The translations under genes and the position numbers were made by a program. The notes beneath the pieces were generated by a model. That model was not told the origin of the DNA and did not search any database. It was given only the letters and a program-made list of their open reading frames with translations. 64,000 nucleotides of DNA from Rhytidiadelphus loreus. Lineage: Eukaryota > Streptophyta > Bryopsida > Hypnales > Hylocomiaceae. Positions within the stretch are counted from its first letter, which is position 1; every line of letters begins with the position of its first letter. The stretch is from the NCBI GenBank assembly GCA_947034895.1, contig OX344765.1, positions 17,923,001 to 17,987,000 on the forward strand. The letters are read 5' to 3'. Positions 12,230 to 25,117 of the stretch are shown one piece after another.

Positions 12230-15200
12230 AGGACGAACAGCTAAAGAGATTGCAATTTGGAGAGATGTCCTATAATTGGAGTTTTTTTCAAATCAATTGC
12301 ATTATATACCATTAGAAAGCTTTGAAAGATTTCTTTCCAATGGTGTATGATGGTGCACACGAAGGTGGACAGGGCGTCAAGTGCACAAGTGATTGGGCTG
12401 ACAGACTATTGATTTGAATTTTTTTTTGTCTTCCGGAACCCATCTGCATGGTTGTCTGACCATCTGTCCACGTGTCTGATGGACGCCATCCACTACTTCT
12501 AGGTGTCTTCAAAATATGGACGTCTAAATGTCCAGATTTAGGATGTGATTTGCTCCTAAATGTTGAAATTTGTCAACCTTGTATGAAACACCGTAGATCC
12601 TCATCAAACCCTTGCAAATATAGTTAGATTTCAGATTTGTACCATAGCCATATAAAAACTTCGAATCAAGAGTGCCTTGGCTTTTTAGAAAGCTAACAAA
12701 ATTTTATACAAACTTTTCAAATTTCAAACCAAAGAAGATAATGTACATGATTTATAGCTTGCTAAAGTTGATACTCCCAATTTCAGCAATAATTGTACAT
12801 CCCTTCACTTCAAAAAATGTTTTGATCTCATAAAAATGCATTGTGTCATATCTCTATGGAAATTTGATTACATCATTTATATCCTATCCAAATTTCATGT
12901 TCAAAAATTAAAAATCTTTTTTTGTACGCTTTGTCAAAGTTGAAACATTTTCAAAGTTCTAGATTTGGAATCAACTTTTCACCCTTTTATTCCTATAAGT
13001 CTATAACTTTCTTGTCCCAACTCCAAACTACGAATTCTTTAGCTTTATATAAAGCTAATAAATTAATACACAAACCACTTAAATCTCAAAATCAGAAACA
13101 TTATAATTAAAATGCTAAAAGCCCTCAAAACTATTGCCCTAGGATTTGTTAGTAGATGACCTTTCATTACTCCATCAAGCATAACTTTTGTACACGGACT
13201 CCAAATGAAGTGTGTCTTATCTTTTTGGAATAAAAAAACAAAAAACATGCTCACAAATTTTCATAGAAATTTAAGACTTACACAAATTGCTATCTCTCTC
13301 CAAACACATAGTATTCTCCAAACATACTTTGAAGAGGATGAAGAAACCCATGACTCTTTATTCTACCTCAAGGAACCATGTCAGCCCATATCTATGCCAC
13401 ATGGGCTCCTATTTCTAATTGGCTACCTCCTTTGGTCCTTCCACAACCTTATCTACCCCCTTATTTTAGCCAAAAATTCTTTTAAATCAACAAAAAGGTA
13501 AATTATCTCCATCCTTCTCTCTTTCAACTTCATACATTCAAAATAAAATTTGAAAATACTTCTAAACTTGAAAACAAAGAAATTAAGATTAATAGTTGTC
13601 TATAAGATGTAAAAAAAAAAGTTTCAAGAAGAACATCACTCCATTTGCAAGAACTTGAGAATGCGTCAGAAAGTGGCTGCTACGTAATTTGTGCAATCTA
13701 CTTTAGTTAAAGGATTGACGGGACCTTCTAATCATCATTAGTGGCTATAAATTCTTTTTATAGGCCTAACCATACAAAAATATTGATTTTTCATTTAAAC
13801 CCTCAAAACACCCTTTGAATGTCACTTTATGATTACCGATCTTGACACTTCCAACCTGCAACAAAATCATCAAGGCCTGAGCATCATTCTAAAGGTTTTT
13901 ATGCCACCATTGTTCCATGTGAGGTTGTGTTCATGATCAATAATGCCTAGCTTCTTCTTCTGAACACTCATGCAACAATACAAGATCTAATGGTAGATGA
14001 GGTTGATTTGGCAGTTGTGACAAAGAAAATTCAAATTCATACTCCGATTGAGGCTCTTCGTCTTGAGACCTATTAAAAAAAACTCCAATTCAACATACTA
14101 AAATTCAAAGTAAAAAACAAAGAAAAATTGCATCAAATTAATAGAGCTCTAGGGCGAATCCCTTCTCTTTATAGTTTGTCTATCATATCAATGAGAGGGT
14201 GTCACCTTGAAGCTACTTCAAATGATGTTATATTTCTCACTATACTATTATAATCAAAATCCACCCAATTAATATATATGCATATACTTTGCATAATGCT
14301 TGCATTTACAATGTAACACCATTTGTAAATGAAATAAACTCATTGAATTAGAGTTGTCACATTATACAGAATGAGGGCTAAAAACAACAAAAGACTCTTC
14401 TAAATTTGAATGTATAGAGTACCTTCTAACAATGTCAACCATGCAATAAGGTTAACTAATATGTTTTCGCCTACAAGAAGCAATGTGCCCCACTTATCCC
14501 ATATGCGCATGTTAGTATGGCATGTTGGTAACTAATACTTTATACTTAGTCTACCATTTGTTCGTTGCTTGCCACCACGTCATGGAAAGATCGTCTATTG
14601 CAAGTTGATATGGTGTTCTATGGGGAAGCTATCTTTGCTACTCTTTTTGTGCCTCAAGCCCCAACTAAGCAACTTTGCAGAATGACAGTAGAAAAGATAG
14701 TGCGCAAGTGTGTCCCATCCAAATTCTTGTAGCCTTGAGCACTAGTCAGAATTGGATGAGAAACAAGATAGCTCCTATCAAGCAAACCCAACAGCACTTG
14801 GCACTCCTCCAATGAAACCCCTTTGTCGCCGCCCAAGTGACTAAAATAGCAACTGTACATTGCAAATTGTTGTGGAAAAAGAGGAGGTCATAACCACACT
14901 TATCCGTCATGCCACCTACTCATTTGTTTGTTAGTGCCCACCATCTTCTTGTATTCAAGCAAGCATTTGAGGATCATAATTTCTCAACTCATTGGAATGA
15001 AGACACTCTATACCAACTCTAATTGCATTACAAAAAATTTGAACCCCACAAAAGGCTATGAATGTTTGATTTTCGATAGTCCCAAAGTGCAAGTACAAAA
15101 AAATAATAATTAAAAATATATATATATATTTTTTTAATATTAAAAAATTTAAAACTTAAAAAAAAGAATTGCCAATTTGGCGTGGCGCTAGTAGTGCCAC

Positions 15201-18200
15201 GTCAGATCCAGGAAGAAAAAATTCCCTAATTGCACCGAAATTGCACATGGGATTTGTAAAAGTAGCAGGCTTTTGCAAAGTTCAAATTTTTTGTAATATG
15301 TACATTTGGTTCTTCCCTCCTTTTTATTCAACCCAAAATTGTGGTGCATTGTACCTTCCCAATCTTTGACAATGTGCGAGACACCCTCCTAACATGTGCA
15401 ATTCTTCTCCCACCACGCAGCTTTGTGCTCTAATTCCAACTCGGATTGATACAATCTCCCCACCCCTCCACTTGTTGCAACCATTGAAACTAAATTTTTT
15501 AATTCCTAATCCATGCTAACGATCCCAGTTTGTAGTGGGGTACTTGCAATTGTCTTTTTGTCATGAAGGTCTTTCCCTTGAGTGAACTTCAAATATTCTT
15601 TTGCATAAACCCTAAACCTTCATGCCCAATGGACCTCAAATCTCTTCTTCCAATGCAACGCTAGTAGTTGGTTGTTGACACGGCAATAGACATCCAACGA
15701 AAACATCTCCCATTCCTAGACAGAGTTCTTAGTTCCTTAACTGCCATCTTATCAGTACTAAATGCCTTGCCATTAAGTACAATGACTCTCTTCTATTCCA
15801 TTTATGGCCATCTTTCTGTATTAATTTGCATATTTTCAATCCATATTGCATTAATTTTTTCAACCCCTAAAACGCATGCCAACACATAATTTTTCACAGT
15901 TTGTCCCAATACATTCATTTCAAAATTTCCCGCACTTATATCTCCTTTCATCCAACCCCAAATTCAATATCAATCTTTGACTACCAATAAAAAAAAATGT
16001 TAATTTTGACCAAAGAGTAGTTGATTGGACCTTTAATGGGTTAATAGTTATAGATGTGTGTGAAGAGGAGATACTTTGTATTAATGTATGCAATTTGCCA
16101 ATTGCAACATTCTCAACATTGGAATTGACATTTTTCAATCTATTATTTTTAGTTATTAGTAATTTAGTGTTTTCCATCATCTTGTACAATCCTCCCGCTT
16201 AATTTTTTCAATGATGAAATTGAAGTATTATTAATTTAATTTCTCAATTTCAGATATTTTTTACTTGAAGTTGTAGGATATATAAATTTTTAAAACAAGA
16301 AATTAACATTGTTTTAGAAAGAGGTGGTTTGGGATTTTTTGCGTTTCTAACAACCTAATGAATTTAAAGTTTGATGTCAAGAAAAGATTCAAAAAACAAA
16401 AGAAATCAATCAAGATCCTGTAACTTATTTAGTTAAATCATAACTAAGAGTGATTGCAATTTTCAACATAAATATTACTATTAATATTGAGGCAAGGACT
16501 GTGCCATGTACTTTAATGTCCAAAAAAATATAAAATCATGAAATTCACGTAAAAAAAAAAGTAATATACTATTACAAATCATTACATTACAACACCAATG
16601 AAACTAAGACTAGTAGAAAAGAGGTCTTAGTGCAACATGCTACACTTTGAGAGCCTGGTGCCAAAAGTCAATATGAATTTTGGTGTCCAAAGACCTCCTT
16701 TCTACCCAAATAAACTCCACAAAGAGCATTGCTTTTTTCACAATTATCATAATGCTTGGGAAGCAAACTTTCATACACCATACTTCCATGAATTGTTAGG
16801 AAGGTTTGAGTATTGAAATTTTTTCTATTTCTATCATACTAAGTTTGTTTCTAAGCCTCACTCACTAAAATCATATGTATCTAATCCATTGGGATTTGTT
16901 AGCAACTTTTCCAAGGCCCATTAATCATACCTAAAATTAACATCTAAATCTCAAAAAGGCTTTTATTTTGTCTTAATTTCTATATTTTTGGCAACAACTA
17001 TTGTATTTTATTATTTTTTTAATTTTCATATTTAGCTAGAAGAGGAACTATCCACACTTTGTAATGCATCAAGCCTTGTTTCTTTGAGGCAATCCAATAG
17101 GAACAAGTATGAACTTAAAACGAAATTTTTTAGGAGAGTTTGAATTTCATTGATCCTTATAATATTATTTTTATAGAAGTTAGAAAATAGATGGGGGATT
17201 TTAGTAATATTGTTATGAAGTCATGAATGAAAGAATAGACATTTGTGGTTCTAGTTACTTTGAATCTATTATATAGAAAATTTGAAATTTGAAAGCTTTT
17301 TTGTCCTAAAAATACATAGAATAGGTTAACTTATCAAACCAAATAGGAATTGTATACCAATTGAATTGTCATGATTATGGAAACCCCTAAAAGAAACATT
17401 AGTCTATATACATAATAAATTATTTTTTATTTTTTATTTTTGGATATTTTGTCTATAGTTACAAGTTAGGTTGTTCGAGAGGTTGTTAAATCAATAAAAG
17501 ATTCTTGGATATTGTCAATAAGTTTATAAGGCAAAAGGATGCATGTTGAAAGTTTCTCACCATTTTGACTAAATATGTGGAAGATATTGAATTTTAAAGA
17601 TTTTTTCCATCAAATCTATCTATTAAAATAGGTTGTTTGTTTTGTTTTGTTTCTTTGATATAGTGAGATCTCATAGAGTCATAGACCGTACATCTCCTAG
17701 TCCCAATATCATTAGGAAGTCCTTAGCAAGGAGGGGTGTATGGATTTTGTTTTGTGGTGTTCAATCCTACGATGTGAAAGATATTGAATTTTGAAATTTT
17801 TATGAGTTAAAATATAAAATCACTTTTACTTCTGTTTTGATTGTGGCAACAGCATAGGGCACATTAGTATCAATGAAATTAGAAAAATGGTTAAAAATAA
17901 AGATTTAGCACATGTTAAACTATTGGGTGGATGCATATGCATATGAAAGGAGAATTTTGTAATATATAGACTTTGGTATCCCTTTACACTAGTGATGGTA
18001 GTGATCCTGATACCATTTGAAAGAAGGATTGTATGTGCTTGTCATTTTATGTAATAAAATATAAAGGTAGTAAAAATACTATCTTTAATGATAATTAACT
18101 TGGATTGAACTATCATGTTGCTGCTAGAACATGTTTAATAATTTCATAGGATTTCAACCTATAAACTACATGATATTGAATTTCAAAATGCTTTGGTATA

Positions 18201-20700
18201 AAATTTACAAAAGTACTATGACTTTTGGAATAAAAAATTTTAAATGAAATAAAATATGAAAAATTTGTAAAGCATTAAAATTAGTACATTTGTAAAATTT
18301 GGAACTTTTTGAAATTTATTTCAAAAAGTTATGTACAAAAAAAAGTGATGAAAAATGCCAAAATAATGGATACTTTGATGTTTGAATTTTGGAAAATAGT
18401 AGAAAGATTTGAAAAAATAAAATAATTTTTTCCTATTTTGCCTAACTTGAAGGTACTCCTTCTCAACCATTTTCATCTTTGAAAGAGAGAAAAAATAGTA
18501 TTCTCTGTATTTGCTCAAAGGTAGTGCACTTTGAGCACATATAGAAGGTGGATACTATACTATTTTTAGAAAATCTCTTCCGAGGCTTGTATAATTTTAG
18601 TAGAAATCATGGTATCCCAATTTGACCTGCAAATTTGCATTTTTAGGTCAAAATAGTACTACCCTCCGACGGCAGAAACAAACATCCAATTGGGGGTTAT
18701 TGAAAAATTGAAAAATAATTGGAAAATTTTTAGAAAAATATTCAATGTCTACAACTACGACATGTACCTTTGTTTAAAATTTCATATAAAACTAACATAG
18801 AACGCAAAAGTTATAAAGAAGAAAACACCCATCTGAGGCCAAGGGGACAAAAAAAGGGACAAATTTTTTTTGCAATCTCCCTAGTAATAAGTTTTGAAAG
18901 AGGGTATTTCCATTTTGTATTTAGTAAATTTGGACATATCAAATATAAGTTTTAAATTTGAAAGCATCATTACCCTTAAAGTACATAAGATGTAGAAAAA
19001 TTAGCCTAAAATAGAAATTCAACATGACTTGAGTCATCAATATTGAAGCAACTATAAAAATCATATTAACCAATAATTTAAATAAGGGATTTTTGTTTAA
19101 TTTTTTTGTATAAGAGGATATGTTGTATTCTAGCAAATTATGTCATGTATCTTGGGAGGAGAGGAGATTTTTAGAATTGATTGTCGCACAAAGCTTGGAG
19201 AGTCTCAAATACTTGTTATTTATGCAATCAATCCCTTCTTATTTTGTTTGCTTGCACTATATTTTGATTTTTCATACAACCACAATGCTATTGAAAAATA
19301 CTTAAGAAAGATGGAAGAACAATTGTGATGCCTTACACGTAAATAAAGAATTTCATTTCAATTTAACATTTTATCATTTTATGAAATACATGAATTTTTG
19401 TATATGCTAAATTGCTAAAAAGATCATTCTACAACTCTAAGGCAAACATCTAACAATCTCTTTAGGATTTAATAGGATAAAATACTTCTACCATCTTGTG
19501 GCTAGCAATTTAGAGTAGTAATTTAGGGTTGGGTTGTGTACATAGAGGATTTCACACAATTTGAAGATCTTTTAGAATACCAACAATGCTGTAAAATACC
19601 AAGATGTAATGAATCTTTATTACTGTAATACAATTTAGTCAATCAAAAAAATTCATTAATTCTAATTAATGACATTCTAGCACCAAAATTGTATCAATTG
19701 CACTCAAACAACATTAATATTAGTAAAGTGCATTAAAAAATGCAAAAATAACTAATTGAACATTTGAATATTATGAAGTCATTTTGAAATCTTACAAAAA
19801 AAACTTACTTGATATTTTTTAGTTGTAAACCTAGGGTGACCATCAAACATAGTTAATTTTTAAATATTTATAATTCTATATCATATCTTCATTCATTTAA
19901 TCAATCTACTTATTGAGGGCTAATGTGATTAGAACTTTGACCATTGGTGTGACCACTACATTGATTTATTCAACTAGGCAAAGAATATGACCATTGGTGC
20001 TACCACTGCATTGATTTATTCTAATTGTAAAAGATTAAAATGAATCGTAGATGCAAAAAGTATCACTATTGGGATCACTACCAAACAATCTATGTAATAA
20101 AATGAAATGAAATAATGTTTTTAAATGAACTAAATTTAGAATAGTGTGACTTTGATACATTAATGTCAAACACACTATCTAATATAACAAATGAGAGCAT
20201 TCTAAATAACCTTTAAAAGACTACTAAGTCCCTACCAATTGGGCATGTACCCAAAGCTTTCTAAGGTATTTATCTTAACCACCTATAAGGTAGAAGAGCC
20301 AATTCCAAACACAAGTTTGAACTATCTCCTTTGGAACAAAATTCTTCCTACAATGTAACTATAAGTGCAATCTGAAATATATATTGCAAGCAAAATTTTG
20401 CCTACAATGGGCTTGTCCAAACATGTTTATGGAATCAACTCTTCTACTTTAGTCACATTGATTTATCCTATAGTGTCTAGAGCAAATTATAAATAATTCA
20501 ATAATATTTTAGCATGCAATAATTTAAAATGTTGTGACTTTAGTAAATAAGTGACACAGGATAATTATTGCACTTTATAGAAAGGCAATGCAATGTTGAT
20601 AAGAAACTTCATTTACAATTCAAGGATAGAACATTATCAGGCGCTTTTAATATCAAATCGTTGCTCCAATTCAAGTGCACACATCAATGATGGTCTTCAA
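12230..20700. other. AT-rich intergenic DNA, no supported gene
   Basis: Short open frames only (60-98 codons), very AT-rich, without recognisable domains. The part to about 12560 has GACG/GTCTGACCATCTG words like those at the left edge of the tandem array and may be the far end of the same repeat. A tract at 15165-15240 containing GTGGCGCTAGTAGTGCCAC resembles part of 37740-37800 and may be another dispersed repeat. Confidence 0.4.
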
Positions 20701-21641
20701 CCCCTAAAAGTCAAAGATTATGTTTTCACCAAAAATGCTCCAAAACTGCCATTTCTGATACAAGCACCAAATTTTAGATGAAAAACATTTTTTGACACAT
20801 GTAACCATAGGAACTTGTAGTAAGATAGTTTGAAAAGATGTGGAAAAGATTTCAGAATTTTCCACTGTCTTGATTGCAAGATATTAACATTTGAAGTCAC
20901 AAAAATCATTTTTTGGGCCTTGTGAAAATACGGTCCGCTGCACTTCACAAGGTCACATTTGTATGAAAAAATGTCCAAAATGGTGGTTACTCTTTAGATT
21001 CATTCCTAAAGTCAAGTTGGCTACATTCTTGAAAAGTTTTAGATCATTTGGAATTGCACAACATATAGGAAAAAAGTAGTAAGTAGAAAGAAGTACAAAG
21101 TGATTCAAAACACTAAATTGTTAAGAATTTAATTATAAAATTGAAAAATTCCAATCCCAATAGTGGTAATGTAGTAATAAACAATCTACATTATATTTTT
21201 TTTATTTTTTTCAAAAAATACAAAAAAAATTGAGTTAAATAAAGGACTCCAAAGTCTATTTTTGAGTAGGGAATCCATAACTACCCACAAACTAGAACAC
21301 CTCCTAACTTTCATCTCGTAAATCAAAATGGAATGATTCAAAGCTTTCCACATATATATAAATCTAAAAAAACAATTTCAAATTTTTATTTAAAAAAAAA
21401 GTGATTTTTTAAGAAGTTTTTTGGGGTGCCCAGGTTGCCCGCCAACTACTGTAAAAATTACATATCATGCAATAAAATTTTAACCATGTAGTCAAAAGTT
21501 TTGAAAACTATTGTGCCTTGAAGCTACTACTTGGGTACACATTGTGTGAAATTTTCAAAGAAAAAAAATAAAAATTTCATCTATAGTGAGTTGCCCAAAA
21601 TTGCTATGTTGCCAAAAAAATGATGTTTGGTCCTTTAGGGG
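20701..21641. mobile_element. piggyBac-like TTAA element, copy A
   Basis: The left end CCCCTAAAAGTCAAAGATT begins after TCAA (20697-20700). The right end, read on the other strand, is CCCCTAAAGGACCAAACA, followed by TTAA (21642-21645). The interior is homologous to 46264-47219, for example the shared segments AGCACCAAATTTTAGATG and ACACATGTAACCATAGGA. It carries no transposase. The left target tetranucleotide has apparently mutated from TTAA to TCAA. Confidence 0.7.
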
Positions 21642-21645
21642 TTAA

Positions 21646-24600
21646 ACATGGGCACCCTTACGTGCTAAAGGTTTGACAATCTTTAAATGTGGATGAAAAG
21701 TGCTACATGCCCTTTTCAATATTCTCTTGACATTCAATCCTATCTCTCGACTATTTATGGGTCATATTTGATGAGCAAGGGTGAGGGACAAGGAAATTGA
21801 GGGCTCTTCAAAATTGGATGAAAAATTTGAATGTGCCAAGTTTGACAAGGAAGGGCGTGGATGCTCTTATACCCACGCATACTTGAGTGGACACAAGCTG
21901 CATCCTTGCTGGGAAGCCACCGAAAACAGCTCCAAGAATTTCTTCCCAAGCAATGGAAAAAAAATCCGGAGATTACCGCATTCCAAGCCAACAATTTCAT
22001 TGGTGTATCTCCAAGGGCCAAGGAGAGTCGAAGCAACCAGGAATTTGTCTGAAAACATTAAAGAAAACTGGTAATCAACGAGTGATGATTTCACGTGACC
22101 TTGACCTTTGCTCAAAACTTTCGGGAGGACCTCATAAGCACTACTAATCTATGGTATCTAGAGGCTTGTGAGTCCACCGAAAAAATCTGTGCTGAAAAAT
22201 CTGCGTGTGTTTTTTGCTTGGTTTTCATTGCCCCCATTTGGTGTCTAAATTTTATCATTATATCAGTTGTCCACATTCTTGACTTTATTTGTGTGTTATC
22301 ATCATCCTTTTTCTTTGGGGGAGATCACAACAAAGAACAGAGGTCATAGAATACGTGTGGCTTGGGATGTATTAAATTACACCCATAGAATCCACAAGAT
22401 ATCACCTCCACAAAGTGATCATAATTTAAGAGTGGTTCTCCCTTATCCAGTCCAGGTCTTTGCAACTGAAACAACTGCCAAACGCTTGTCCCATTCATTT
22501 GTTTTGGGGGTTTGGGTGCTAAAAAGCGAGCTTGACAACGCATTAAAAGTGGATTGTTTACCATTTTTTTAAAGCATAAATATATTCCACATATTGATTC
22601 CTACTGAATAGTGCCAGCCTGGATTTGAGAAAGGAAATTTAAAAAAAAGAGGATCCCCAACTGCATGCATGCATGGAATCGTCATTCATTGGCTGCTTTT
22701 TCCAAACAGAATTTGACATGTTCACCAGATCTTTATCTTATGCCTCAGTATCAACACTCCAAGGCCACATGTTGCAGGGTCACAGAAGTCTGCAACACAG
22801 TGCGTGCGCCTTCTTGTAAGATGGGATGAGGTAGAGCCACGAGCCAGCTCCAAAAAAGTGTGCCCCAAAAGTCTAGACAATGAATAGAAGCTCATACAGA
22901 CACTAGTAGAACATTGAAATTTGAACACATCATACATGGAAAAAAAAATATTAAAAATCTATTGAACTTTGCGCTTTTCTAACTCCTGCATGCAATATTC
23001 AAACTACATGCCTTGGACTTCACTGAAGCTGAGCCGGGATTTGCGAGAGAGATGGGATTTGCATGTGTGTGTGAGCGAGATATCATACTTCACTTGCACA
23101 CAATTATGGCGACTGTGTGAAAAGTTGTTCAGAAATAGCTCTTCGTAGTACCCAACAAACATATAGACATTGTAAAAGGAAAGAGGTCGAGGGAGAAGAA
23201 GAGAGAGACAATCATTGCAACCATTTGAATGAATACTTTTGTGTTGTGAGGATACCATTTGATAATTATTAGTGTGGATCTATTATCTATTTTGTGGTTT
23301 TGTAAATTAAACTCCTAATTTTTATAGTAAAGTCATTTACACCAATTCGCATCATATGGATGGAAAAACAAGGGTTCATGTTTTTTTATCTTTTTTTAAT
23401 TGACACACTCCATGACACACTTTGAAAATGCACATTTGATTGAACATGAAACTCAAAACTCGAATAAACTGAAGCAACATTGAATTTCATTCTCTACTTT
23501 GTTTAATCTTCCTCATTTGGCTATAAAACAAATTAGAATATGTTACAAGGGCTTTGCAATTGAATGTTCATTTGAATTCATTAGGTTGCAACTAACCTAA
23601 TGGAATATATTTTGTTTTGTTTTTCATGCAACTTTCATAATTGGGTGAACTCACCATCACTTCCAACCTTTGTATCTCTTATTCTATAGATCCAAAATTT
23701 GAATTGATTACAAATTTGAGTTCGGAAGGGTGTAATTAGTGAAGGATGGTAGAATGTTTTCAATTGGCAATTAGCCATACTTATTAGAGATCAAAAAGAA
23801 AAAACACAATGTAGATCTCTAAGATGAACTTAAAAGGATGTCTCTAAATGTCTCTACAATTCAAGCCCCCCCCTCCCTCCTTGTCTCCAACATGAAGAGA
23901 AGAAACAATAATATCCCAAATCTATTGAGTAATCCCAAATCACATTTACATTAAGTCATATTGATTAAGGATGCATAAGGTGATGATCTAAAATAATATG
24001 ACTAAACTTGGGTAGAAGATGAGATTGATCTAGATGGTCATCTATCAACTCATGGAACACTAACTATAGTGGTGTCAATCACAATATTATTGATTAACTC
24101 CTATATCTATATTTCCATGTTAAAGCACCTAAAATGAGAAATTGTTTGGAAGCATTTGTAGTGGAATTAACACAAACGAAAGAGTGATTCACAACTATAG
24201 CATTCGATTGGAACCCCCAGAATGAGGCATGTGCTATTTAAATTGTTTCTGCTGAGGTTACCAGTGAAGTATGCATGTGGTCAACCTAAACCATATTAGC
24301 ATACTTTGGTTGTAAATTTTTTAAGAATGGACAACACATCACATCAGATGATAGTTGTAAATTTTGACGTGTAATGGTTTGGTTCTACATTATTCCAAAC
24401 CAAAAATGCACTTAGCAACCAAAAATGTTTGCTTGAGACCTACCAGCTTCAGGGTTAAAGCGCTCAATTCATCACTTACACATCATAAACTTCTTAGCAA
24501 GGAGGGATCGTAGACATTTATTGGTACTTTTATTGGTACTGCTGACAGGGTGAAGCAACTCTTAACGCCTGCCAGATTTTCAAGATGGATCAAAATATCA

Positions 24601-25117
24601 AACAAGCCCACCCTAAAAACTGGAGAGAATTTTGACACCATGCAGAAGCAGTGAGAACTGTAATCCGTCCAGCAAATCACAATTCATTAACCAGGTTCAC
24701 AACGTTACAATAGCACAAACTCTGTGCAAGCCAAAATTGGGACACAGCCGAAATACTATCACTTGGCTTGTTCTCCAAACCATTCCTACTTCTCAATCTT
24801 AAGTTAGCAGCAGCATAAGTCACAGAATAAGTGTGAACTGACCTGATCCCACAATGATACTTCATATCAATGAATGTGTTGTGCCTATGGTCTAGGATCT
24901 TCATGGTCTATGGTCCATGCAAGAAATCTCTTGCATTCTACTGTATGTACTGCGCTGCACTGCACTAAGCATATACTGCATGACACAGACCACCACAATT
25001 TCCTTCTACATAGCAGATGAAGAAGCAAACAAAACTAACCTGATTTTGTCTAGGTTCAACATAAAACTAGGCTTTCAAGCGCACTCTTGCTACTGTAGGA
25101 GAAAATCCATCATATCA
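21646..25117. other. intergenic DNA before the ankyrin gene
   Basis: Short overlapping open frames around 21755-22570 are slightly richer in G+C than their surroundings but show no recognisable domain on either strand. About 24450-25117 is also less AT-rich and probably includes the 3' untranslated part of the minus-strand ankyrin gene that ends at 25118. The 23440-23960 part is a dispersed repeat (separate entry). Confidence 0.4.
23440..23960. repeat. dispersed repeat, copy without TTAA insertion
   Basis: This stretch is similar to 45950-46260 plus 47224-47340. Shared landmarks in order are TTGAATTTCAT, TTTGTT(T/C)AATCTTCC, AGGTTGCAACTAA(C/T)CTAATG, GCAA(T)TTTCA and, past the insertion point, ACTTATTnAGnTCAAA. 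The other copy is interrupted by the TTAA element at 46264-47219, so this one represents a related empty site. Confidence 0.6.

Noticed and set aside
21755..22570. cluster of overlapping frames on both strands
   Set aside because: None shows a domain or continues across plausible introns; slight GC enrichment alone is not enough.
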